This document shows, piece after piece, positions 55,255 to 64,000 of a stretch of 64,000 nt of DNA. Source of the stretch: Adiantum capillus-veneris (taxonomy: Eukaryota > Streptophyta > Polypodiopsida > Polypodiales > Pteridaceae). A program made the translations under genes and the position numbers. The stretch is taken from the NCBI GenBank assembly GCA_014529385.2, contig CM043968.1, forward strand, positions 7,019,648 to 7,083,647, read 5' to 3'. Numbering within the stretch: position 1 is the stretch's first letter; each line of letters begins with the position of its first letter. The notes beneath the pieces were generated by a model that was not told the origin of the DNA, did no database searches, and worked only from the letters and a program-made list of their open reading frames with translations.

Positions 55255-56960
55255 TATGACTTGCATCCATCTAACATCTTTAAAAGGATAGTTCTTAAAC
55301 TTAATAAGATACCATCAGATAATATTACCGCCTCTTAACACCTTGTCTTCATGTCGGAGAATGGACTCGGGCTGCAACACCTCTTCTTGGTCCTTGATCT
55401 TCGGTGGGTCTTCAATAGTTGGTTCTTAAGGTGGCTCTTCTTTGTAAGTCTTTAGTAGGCTCACATGGAAAGCATTGTGTATGAGCCAATGGTTGGGCAA
55501 CTTGAGTTGATAGGCCATCTCATTGATTGGTCAAAGAATTTGGAAGGGATCATAGTACCTTTTTGCTAACTTAACATAGTACTTTTGGTGTCCCGTAGGA
55601 TTCTTGCCCGTGGTGTGCCTTAATCGAGCCTTGGGGGATTTAAGCAAGACCCAATCATTTTCTTTAAAGGCTTGGGCTCTTCTGTGCTTATCAGCAACAA
55701 CATTTTGCCTTTGCTGTGAGATAGAGATATCATCCTTAATCTTTTGGAAAGATTCTTGTAGGTCTCGACTATACTCATTTGAAACGAAGATCTTCCTGTG
55801 TACTTTAAGTAGCAAGGGACTTTTGGATCTTCCCTCAATTACCTCAAAAGGTGCTTTTCCCGTGTAAGTATGTACAATGTTATTGTAGGCATAGTCCACT
55901 AAGGGTAAGTACTTCTCCCATTGGGACCTTTGATCGACTTCCGTTCCATAGACTTTTAGTGGATCAAGAATTGTCAGGTTAGCTATTTCACTTTGGCTGT
56001 CCATTTGGGGGTGATAGGCCAAAGAGAAGTTTAGCCTTGTGCCTAAATTCTCAAAGAGACCCTTCCAAAAATTACTGGTCATTCTAGGATCTCTATCCAA
56101 CACTATGGACATCGGCAAGCCATGGTACTTGAAGATTTATGATATGAAGAGGGTTTTCATTTGATGGGCTTTGATAGTCTTTTTAACAAGTATAAAATGA
56201 GCTTGTTTACTGAACCTGTCTACTATCATCCATATTCATGTATTTCCATGGATAGACTTAGGAAATCCAAAGATAAAATCCATGGATATGCTCTCACATG
56301 GTGAATTAGGGATTGGCAAAGGTTGAAGCAATCCAGGTTGCTTCTCTCTATCAAACTTCGTCTTTTGGCATACCACACATTTAGAAACATACTCTTGTAT
56401 GTTTGATTTCATGGTAGGCCAATAGAAATATGTTTCAATCTCTTTTAGGGTAGACCAGATCCCTCTATGCCTGGCATAATGAGGAGCATGAGATTCATAT
56501 ATTACTTTCTCACGGAGTGAGTTAGTAATACATAGTCTATTGCCATAGAGAACATAACCATCTTGTAAAGTAAATGGTTCCTCTTTATTTCTTAGTGGAA
56601 GGGCTGAAATCACATCTCTAAAATCGGGATCAATAGCGTACTCATATATCATAGAAGATAGATCATTGTGAGTTGTTATGGAAACTGCATTCACTCTCGG
56701 TTGTCTTGAGAGTGCATCGGCTACTTGATTATACTTGCTAGCAATGTGAGCAATATGAACATAGAGTTGAGAAAAGAAATTTTCCCACCTCATATGTTTG
56801 TCGAAGAGCTTCGTCTGCGTCATGAAGTACTTAGGCTTTGGTGATCCGTCCCCAAAATGAAAGGAGTCCCTAGTAGATAGTGCTTCCACGAGTCTAAGGC
56901 ATGTAGAACTACGAGGAGTTCCTTTTCATATATGCCTAGACCTTGATCAATAGGGTCGAG
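55255..56960 (-). pseudogene. pol: J RNase H, integrase and chromodomain
   Basis: Minus strand. RNase H tail (TDHQ region broken at about 56850; KYNQVADALSRQPRVNAVS), zinc part YARHRGIWSTLKEIETYFYWPTMK and CVVCQKTKFDREKQPG, SMDFIFGFPKS, a break at 56120-56240, then LDRDPRMTSNFWKGLFENLG, AYHPQMDSQSEIAN, KAPFEVIEGRSKSPLLLKVH, KSPKARLRHTTGKN and KYYVKLAKRYYDPFQIL. The chromodomain (PESILRHEDKVLRGG; YLIKFKNYPFKD) is interrupted by TGA at 55315-55317. Confidence 0.85.
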
Positions 56961-56977
56961 CCTTCAACTTTCATAGG

Positions 56978-58243
56978 CTATGGCGTGCCCTTCTTGGAGA
57001 AAAACAGCCCCAAGGCAATCACCACAAGCGTCACATTGGACCTCAAGTGGCTTTGAGATACACGGCAATGTATGTACAGGTTGAGAGATAAGCTTTTCAA
57101 AAGCATTATTCTCCTTGGCAACCATGTATACCTAGCATTTTTCTTTGTTAGGTCATGTAATGGTCCTGCTATTATTGAGAACTTTTTTATGAAGCGTCTA
57201 TAGTATACACACATACCTATAAAGCTTCTTAGTTCATGAAGACTCCTTGGATTAGGCCATCCTTTTATTACCTCTAGCTTTGATGGATCCATTTGGATGG
57301 CATCTTGAGAGATAGCGTGACCTAAATACTGAATCTCTTGTAAGAAAAACTCACTTTTCTTTCGATTAACATAAAGTTTATTCTCTTGTAAGACTTGAAA
57401 TATTACCTGGAGATGTTGCTTGTATTCGTCTAGTGAATTAGAGTAGATGATTATATCATCAAAGAGCACTCCAGTAAAGGTTTGGTGAGGCCTAAATAGC
57501 TTCTCCATCAAGCGATTGAATGTGGCTAGTGCATTGATCAATCCAAAAGGCATGACAATGTATTCGTAAAGACCAAGCATAGTGCAAAATGCGGTCTTTA
57601 CAATATCTTGATCAACTATCCTTATTTGATGGTAGCCACTTTTTAGGTCAACCCTACTGAAGTAGGTCGACCCTTGTAGATTATCAAATAGGTCTTCTAC
57701 CCGTGGAATGGGAAACCTATTCTTGATAGTGAACCTATCTAGTGCTCTATAGTCAACACACATACGATATGTGCTGTCTTTCTTTTGCACTAATAACACT
57801 GGTGAACAAAATGGAGATGAGCTAGGCCTAACCATGCCCTTCTCAACTAACTCATGTACTTGCCACATAATTTCCTCTTGTTGAGCTTGAGAAACTCTAT
57901 AAGGAGGTTTATTACGCGGTGAACTTCCTGGGAGAAGTTCAATTGCATGGTCATCATTGCCTCGTTTAGGAGGTAGTTCACAAGAAATGTCTTCAATAAA
58001 AACATAGTGAAACCCCTTGAGAAAATTGGATAACTCTAATTCCTTGTGATTGTTTATATTTTCTTTTGCTAAAGCATTAGGTTCATTTTGAGAATCTTTA
58101 ATAAAAATCATGTACATAGAAATTGAGCTCTTTATTGACTTATTGAAAGCTTGTGTATGTACAAGGGGTATGGTGTTACCCAACTCCTTAGCGTCTATGT
58201 ACATATATCTTTCCCTGAACCTAAAGTAGATTTTTCTTTTCAA
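56978..58243 (-). CDS. pol: J protease end and reverse transcriptase (421-codon open frame)
   Basis: The longest Ty3 open frame in the window. On the minus strand it begins in the protease/RT linker (YMYIDAKELGNTIPLV), then ELSNFLKGFHYVFIEDIS and the RT palm: [114 protein letters not shown] and ELRSFIGMCVYYRRFI. The catalytic LFDD is present. The last about 45 codons are out of register with RNase H because of a shift near 57115. It has no start codon of its own and is a remnant of a polyprotein. Confidence 0.85.
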   Translation of the reverse strand: MKRKIYFRFRERYMYIDAKELGNTIPLVHTQAFNKSIKSSISMYMIFIKDSQNEPNALAKENINNHKELELSNFLKGFHYVFIEDISCELPPKRGNDDHAIELLPGSSPRNKPPYRVSQAQQEEIMWQVHELVEKGMVRPSSSPFCSPVLLVQKKDSTYRMCVDYRALDRFTIKNRFPIPRVEDLFDNLQGSTYFSRVDLKSGYHQIRIVDQDIVKTAFCTMLGLYEYIVMPFGLINALATFNRLMEKLFRPHQTFTGVLFDDIIIYSNSLDEYKQHLQVIFQVLQENKLYVNRKKSEFFLQEIQYLGHAISQDAIQMDPSKLEVIKGWPNPRSLHELRSFIGMCVYYRRFIKKFSIIAGPLHDLTKKNARYTWLPRRIMLLKSLSLNLYIHCRVSQSHLRSNVTLVVIALGLFFSKKGTP

Positions 58244-58252
58244 AGGAAATTA

Positions 58253-58544
58253 GTGATTCACTTCTTTCTCGTTCTTTGGATTCCTCCTCTCTTATGGGAG
58301 GAAATCTTCTTTTGGGAGTCATATCAAGAGGCTTCCTAAGCTCTGTCTCCTCTTGGAGAGGAAGGGAAATCCCATAAGCACGAAGTTGTTGAGTAACTTT
58401 GACTTGCAAAGCAGGGTTTCCCATAGCTTGTTGTAGCTTAGTAACAAGAGAATTAACAAACATGGGGGCATCATCATTGGCACCTTCATGTGCAAAATCA
58501 AAGTTGTCAATATTCATTCTACTCTCTTGATTATTTTCAGCCAT
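58253..58544 (-). pseudogene. gag: gag N terminus assigned to H
   Basis: Minus-strand ATG at 58544 opens MAENNQESRMNIDNFDFAHEGANDDAPMF, nearly identical to the start of G's gag (ADNNQESRMNIDSFD), and runs about 97 codons before abutting J. The start codon is intact here and in B, but lost in A and G. The part nearest the joint resembles A/B as much as G, so an A/G recombinant element is an alternative. Confidence 0.7.
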
Positions 58545-58923
58545 GCTAATTAAACTTATGTATAGATTACTTTGTTCTTTGGTACCCTCAAGTCGCTACT
58601 CTTCTTTACCTTTGAAAGTTAGTTCTCAAGTAGCCACACCCATGGTTTAGACACCGTTGATTGCAAACACTAGTGGAGAGGGTCTAATATTTCTTGATTG
58701 ATTATGGTTCTTGTTGAGCTTGCTAGTAGCTAAATTGTGGTTAATCCAAAGGTAAGCCCGAGAGACTCCATTATTAAGACTATAGTTCCCAACGGTGTAC
58801 CTCAAATTAAGTCCTTTTCAACCAAGATAATAGATCCCTGTCCCACTTACCCTAGTGCAATGAACATGACCAACCTTTCATGGACAACTTAAGGACCTCT
58901 CTTCTTAAGCAAGAAAAGAGAAA

Positions 58924-58941
58924 CCAATAGCTCTGATACCA
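58924..58941 (-). other. primer-binding site of H (initiator tRNA-Met, unmutated)
   Basis: The minus strand reads TGGTATCAGAGCTATTGG one base after the LTR end at 58943, the best-preserved primer site of this lineage. Confidence 0.88.
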
Positions 58942-58942
58942 A

Positions 58943-59405
58943 TGTAATGTAAATGGCCTATGAACATTGAGAATAGCAAAATGAAGAGAACTATAGTGAG
59001 CATTTTTTGAAACTACTTTGAGAACATAGAGGGTGAACTTAATTGACGGTAGCAACATAACCATTACACTTAATTAACTTGGCACGAACAATACTTTTGC
59101 AAGAGAGAGAATTAGAGAACTTGACAGTAGTTGAGGACCAGATTTATGTGGAGCCAGTTTCCCCTCCAAAAGGATTTTGTATTATAACTCCCATAAGAGA
59201 AACTTGATACAATACAAGCTTTTTGTTCCTTAAGACCTTGATGGTGCAATGACGATAGAGATCTTCATGCACCACAATTATGCCCGTAACTTAGCTAATT
59301 GAAAGCATAAACTTGTCCCCAGCCTCAGTTCCAAGACCTCAAACACCTTCAAAGGTGAAGAGAGCTAGCAAAGAATGACGGTAGGGAAGAGGAAGAAGAA
59401 ACATT
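58943..59405 (-). repeat. 5' LTR of H, partial
   Basis: Homologous to the 3' end of the G-subtype LTR (compare 48861-49325), ending CATTTACATTACA on the minus strand. Similarity stops near 59405; the U3 part is missing or replaced. Confidence 0.75.
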
Positions 59406-60383
<978 letters not shown>

Positions 60384-60603
60384 TTTCTTCTCCTCATTGT
60401 TTTTTTGAAGCATGTCTTGGGTTAGTGGCAAATGATACTTTTTCAGTCTGCATCCACTAATCCAATTGGACATTTCTTCACCCTCCAATGTAGCAAGCTT
60501 GACACCCCCACTTGGTGATAGGTTTTATCACAAAGGGCCCCATTTCTTGCTTTTTTAGTTTCTTGGCATGTTGTTTTAATGTATAGAACAGGACATAATC
60601 ACC
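60384..60603 (-). pseudogene. element K: Ty3 integrase C-terminal remnant
   Basis: On the minus strand 60603 downward reads GDYVLFYTLKQHAKKLKKQEMGPFVIKPI, then after a one-frame shift near 60510 GGVKLATLEG, EEMSNWISGCRLKKYHLP. The layout GPF-x-I-x-PI...G-x-V-x-L...G-x-RLK-x-Y is the conserved end of Ty3 integrases. It differs from A, C and L, so it marks a further element. K probably extends to 60750, where copia F has inserted. Confidence 0.6.
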
Positions 60604-60750
60604 TGTTTACAAGTGACAAGATAATTTTCAAGCCAAATGTAAATAATCGTGATTATTTACAACATTCACTTTTTTTGCATGAAAAGATACTTTTATGACC
60701 TACACATCTTGAATACATCTAAAAAAAGTCCAAAATGAATTTGGTAAGGT
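60604..60750. other. host or K sequence next to F
   Basis: No gene; an AT-rich stretch, presumably upstream integrase sequence of K too decayed to read. Confidence 0.3.
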
Positions 60751-60976
60751 TTTGGAATTAGGGTTGCAGAGAAACACACACAGCTTGGAGAAGACGAAGG
60801 AAGCTCAAGGCACACGATAGAGAGTGTGTTACTTAGTGTGCTATGGAAAGATAGATAGCCCTAGAGTGATGGGCGTATATACAATGCACGGGGGAAAAAA
60901 CCTCCTAAAGAGGGAAAAAATGCCCCGGCGGTCCTAGTGTGTTCACACACATCACTACCACATGTATATGGTAACA
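60751..60976 (-). repeat. 3' LTR of F
   Basis: Minus strand from TGTTACCATATACATGTGG (60976) to CAACCCTAATTCCAAAA (60751), where the E copy ends TTCCAACA. The last bases are either mutated or lost, so the boundary is uncertain by about four bases. It contains the same TATATACGCCCATCACTCTAGGGC region as E. Confidence 0.9.
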
Positions 60977-61051
60977 AATCCCCCCTGGAGTGATGCGGTG
61001 AACGAGAGCTGGCACATGAGTAAAGTGAAGTGCCATGCCCTGAGGACAGGA

Positions 61052-62811
61052 TCAGTCCACAAAGGGGAGTAAGCCCAAAGCTTTGCGGAAAGCTTCAAGC
61101 TTCTCACGAGACAATGCCTTTGTGAAAAGATCTGCAAGGTTGTCCTGTGTTGGCACATAAGCCAAGCTGATCTCTCCTGCTGAGAGCCTCTCCTTGACAT
61201 AGTGGTAATGCACCTCAATGTGCTTTGTGCGAGCATGAAAAACTGGGTTCCTCGCAACTGCCAATGCGCTCTGACTGTCAGTGTAGATAGTGTTGGCAGT
61301 GTCCTGTCCAACACCCAAGTCAGCCATAAGGCGTCTGAGCCATACACACTCAACCGTAGCTGTGAAGACTGCCCTGTACTCAGCCTCACAACTCGAAGTG
61401 GCCACAGTAGGTTGCTTCTTGCTCAACCATGATATACATGAACTGCCAAGCATGAAACAAAAACCACTTGTGGACACTCGCGTGTCAAAACAACCAGCCC
61501 AATCTGAGTCCGAAAAAGCATGTAAGTCTGGCGGCAATGATCCCCCCTTGGGATAAAACAAGCCAAGATGTAAAGTGCCACTAAGGTAGCGGAAAATCCT
61601 CTTGATAGCCTGCCAATGCTTAGACCCTGGGCTATGCATAAATCTGCTGACCTGTGAGACTGCAAACTGAATATCTGGCCTCGTGTTGCATACATAAATG
61701 AGGCAGCCAATAGCAGTTTGGTAAAGAGTGACATCAGCAGGATCGCCAGCATCATGTAGACTCAACTTCAAACCTGTTTCCATGGGAGTGGCAATAGGTT
61801 TGCAATCCTCAAGTCCAAACTTACATAGCAATGTCTCTATGTAACTTTTCTGACACAAGGCAATACCACCATCACACTGCTTAAACTGTATACCCAAGTA
61901 ATGATGCAACAGCCCCAAATCTTTCATCTTGAAAGTAGCATTCAAATCAGCCTTAAATTCAGCAATATGTCTCTCATTTGGTCCAGTGATCAGCAAATCA
62001 TCAACATAAAGAACCACAATGAGAAATACATCATCCTCACGCTTTTTATACAATGTGCTTTCTGTTGGACTGTTACGAAAGCCTCGTTTAACCAAATGAG
62101 TGTCAGCTTTCTCATACCAAGCACGAGGAGATTTCTTCAACCCATACAAAGCCTTCTTACATTTGCACACTTTGTCCTCTTGTCCTTTTATGACAAAACC
62201 GCGAGGCTGCGTTACATAAACTTCCTCAAATATGTCACCATTCAAGAAAGCAGTAACAATGTCTGATTGATGTACATCCCAACCAAGATGAGATGCCAAT
62301 GCACATAGAAAACGCACAGTAGTCATACGACAAGTGGGAGCAAAAGTCTCTTCATAATCTATGCCTTTTTGTTGTGCATAACCCTTTGCAACAAGTCGAG
62401 CCTTATGGCGATCGATCTCACCATCCGGCTTGCGTTTCAACTTGTAAACCCACTTCGTACCAATGGCCTTTTTGCCAGGAGGCAAATCACATAAAGTCCA
62501 TGTGTCATTCTCTATAAGTGCATCATATTCTGATTTCATGGCAACAATCCAATTTTCTGAATTCTGTGCTTCATCAAAAGACAGAGGCTCCTCAACATCA
62601 TGTAAACTAGACACAGCCAAAGCATAACAATCTGATGCATAAGATGCATGGCGAGAGCCTGAACGAGTACGACTAGATAAAGGTGCATCCAATTTACTGT
62701 CACGCAAAGTGTGCACCAGCCATTTTGGCATACCTCTAGCGTGCTCATTTTCAGCCCTTTCCTCATCAAGTACATCATGTACATCTGCATCAGTAATAGG
62801 CTCTTCCAAAA
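61052..62811 (-). CDS. pol: F reverse transcriptase and RNase H
   Basis: An uninterrupted frame of 585 codons ending at the stop 61052-61054. RT: ENWIVAMKSEYDALIENDTW, LPPGKKAIGTKWVYKLK, HKARLVAKGYAQQKGIDYEETFAP, DVHQSDIVTAFLNGDIFEEVYV, CKKALYGLKKSPRAWYE and the active site YVDD (61997-62008). RNase H: CNTRPDIQFAVSQVSRFM, FSDSDWAGC, TSGFCFMLGSSCISWLSKKQPTVATSSCEAEY, YTDSQSALAVARNP, HYHYVKERLSAGEISLAYVP and DLFTKAL. All catalytic acids are present. It is separated from integrase only by a one-base frame slip near 62815. It would copy element RNA inside cytoplasmic particles. Confidence 0.92.
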
Positions 62812-62814
62812 CAT

Positions 62815-64000
62815 TTCAGAAACCCCCATAGGCTGTACATTTGCCTCATTGGAACTTACATTCGTATTTCCACCACTGAAAAGAGGCAACAAAGTGTCAT
62901 AAATGTCCTGTGAGCTTACATTACTGTCTCTAGTACATGATAGCAAGGGCTGAACAGAGTCTTCCACAAACACTACATCCCGTGAAACCAGACTACGTTT
63001 TGTTTGCGGATGATACAACCTGTAACCTTTGCTTTCAGCACTATAACCAACAAAAATACATTTGACAGCCTTATCATCCAATTTTCTGCGCTGCACTTGT
63101 GGCACCAAAGCATATGCCAAACAGCCAAAAACACGCATGTGCTCAATAGAAGGTTTTCTATCATGCCATGCTTCATATGGAGTAATAGACTGCAAAGCTT
63201 TCGTAGGACACCTGTTAAGTATATAAGTGGCACAAATGATGGCCTCAAGCCAAAAGGAATGCGGCAAAGCTTGACTTTTGACCATACATCGTGCCATTTC
63301 CGTTAGTGACCTGTTTTTCCTCTCAGCAACACCATTTTGCTGAGGTGTATAAGGCACTGTACATTGGTGTTTTATCCCACGACTAGCCAGAAATGCATTA
63401 AATTCATGAGACATATACTCCCCCCCTCGATCGGAACGGAGGGTGCCCATAGTACATTTTGAGACATTTTCAGCCATAGCCGAAAATTGTTTGAAGCACA
63501 TAAAAACTTTGGACTTCGCTTTAAGCGGAAATACCCATGCATGCCTGGAGTAATCATCAATGAAAGTCACGAAGTACAGGTAATTGCCCAAGGACGGAGT
63601 TTGCATGGGCCCACAAACATCACTATGCACAAGCTGCAACCTGCATGTGGCCCTAACTGAACCATCCTTTGGAAACTTAGAACGCTGCATTTTACCCAGA
63701 ATACAGCCTTCACAAACATGTTTGACAGGTGCTTCAAGAGGCGGCAAAGAAGCAACCATATCAGATTTCTGCAAACGCAGCAAACTGGCAAAATTCAGAT
63801 GACCAAAACGTGCATGCCAAAGTTTTGCATCTGAAATAGCCCTTGAATCTGCAACAGCATTTGCAAAATTTTGTCCACACTTGTCATACAAAGTGAGCTT
63901 ATACAGCCCACGGCACAAAAGCCCAGATGCAACAATTTCATCACCAAAACTGAGATCATGAACTGTACATCTGTCATCCACAAATTTGACTACAAGTCCA
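62815..64000 (-). CDS. pol: F integrase (partial at window edge)
   Basis: Minus strand, open from the edge. Pre-integrase text (KFVDDRCTVHDLSF, AKLWHARFGHLNFASL), zinc finger HVCEGCILGKMQRSKFP, then the core: HSDVCGPM (first Asp), GTLRSDRGGEY (second Asp) and NGVAERKNRS (Glu), spaced D-X35-E. Downstream text HMRVFGCLAYALVP, KCIFVGYSAESKGYRLY and VVFVEDSVQPLL is intact. The frame leaves register at 62812-62818, after VQPMGVSE, and reads on as nonsense to 62536. Confidence 0.92.

Larger units (their letters stand above)
53312..58252 (-). mobile_element. Ty3 chromovirus J, 5'-truncated, inside H
   Basis: The A-subtype 3' LTR (53312-54845) is followed on the minus strand by tail, chromodomain, integrase, RNase H and a well-preserved RT (56978-58243). 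Upstream of the protease end the element stops at about 58252 and abuts a gag N terminus assigned to H. J's 5' LTR, primer site, gag and most of the protease are absent. Confidence 0.8.
48861..59405 (-). mobile_element. Ty3 chromovirus H, interrupted by J and internally deleted
   Basis: G-subtype 3' LTR 48861-50458, then on the minus strand chromodomain, integrase, RNase H and RT up to 53311, where J's LTR begins. Beyond J, a gag N terminus, an unmutated primer site and a partial G-like LTR (58943-59405) complete the outline. This assignment of the right-hand part to H is inferred from gag and LTR subtype. The capsid, knuckle and protease of H are missing at the J joint. Confidence 0.7.
60751..64000 (-). 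mobile_element. Ty1/copia element F, right part beyond window
   Basis: Same family as E. Visible on the minus strand: integrase (from the window edge), RT, RNase H, polypurine tract CCAGGGGGGATT (60977-60988) and 3' LTR. Gag, protease, primer site and 5' LTR lie beyond 64000. The reading frame is almost undamaged. Confidence 0.93.

Overview
This is nuclear DNA from a land plant with a large, repeat-packed genome. The evidence is one intron-bearing plant gene (UDP-arabinopyranose mutase / reversibly glycosylated polypeptide, exons at 1270-3051, minus strand) followed by about 59 kb made almost entirely of nested and decayed LTR retrotransposons. Dinucleotide microsatellites are frequent. There is no prokaryotic organisation, no rRNA, no CRISPR, and the sequence does not let me name the species.

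Layout. 1-1269: gene-free flank. 1270-3051: four-exon UAM/RGP gene, apparently intact. 3683-3850: possible tRNA-derived SINE. 4623-5048: weak hypothetical exon. 5095-17567: Ty3 chromovirus A (+), which holds a second, different Ty3 element L from 7729. L has a tRNA-Asp-type primer site and a 2.7-kb leader carrying a 285-bp periodic array of 20-bp palindromes. L's 3' half and A's middle are deleted, so L is fused directly to A's reverse transcriptase. 17568-18160: host flank with a 111-bp (GA)n.

18161-48659: a Ty1/copia element E (+) bounded by a perfect 5-bp target duplication (AGGTG). It was invaded twice: by chromovirus B (19612-35651, minus), itself invaded by Ty3 element C (22205-31072, +), and by chromovirus G (36706-45665, +), whose 3' LTR carries a 561-bp TRIM-like insertion with its own duplication (TTGAG). 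C is the most unusual element: about 2.6 kb of unrecognised protein-coding relics, including two homologous units, lies between its primer site and gag.

48861-59405: chromovirus H (minus), invaded by chromovirus J (53312 to about 58252, minus), followed by a deletion that removed J's 5' half and H's middle. 59406-60750: microsatellites and a remnant of another Ty3 integrase (K). 60751-64000: copia element F (minus), the youngest-looking element, whose visible coding region is broken only by an apparent one-base deletion; it runs off the right edge.

A, B, G, H and J are one chromovirus lineage (LTR about 1.5-1.6 kb, initiator-tRNA-Met primer site, CCHC gag, DPGST protease, FFDD/LFDD reverse transcriptase, D-D-35-E integrase, C-terminal chromodomain) in two LTR subtypes: A, B and J end in ...TGTTACA or a close variant, and G and H end in ...CATTACA. 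E and F are one copia family with LTRs near 220 bp. Most damage is C-to-T nonsense mutation plus deletions, as expected for methylated, silenced repeats. Apart from the UAM gene, no gene here looks fit for host function.
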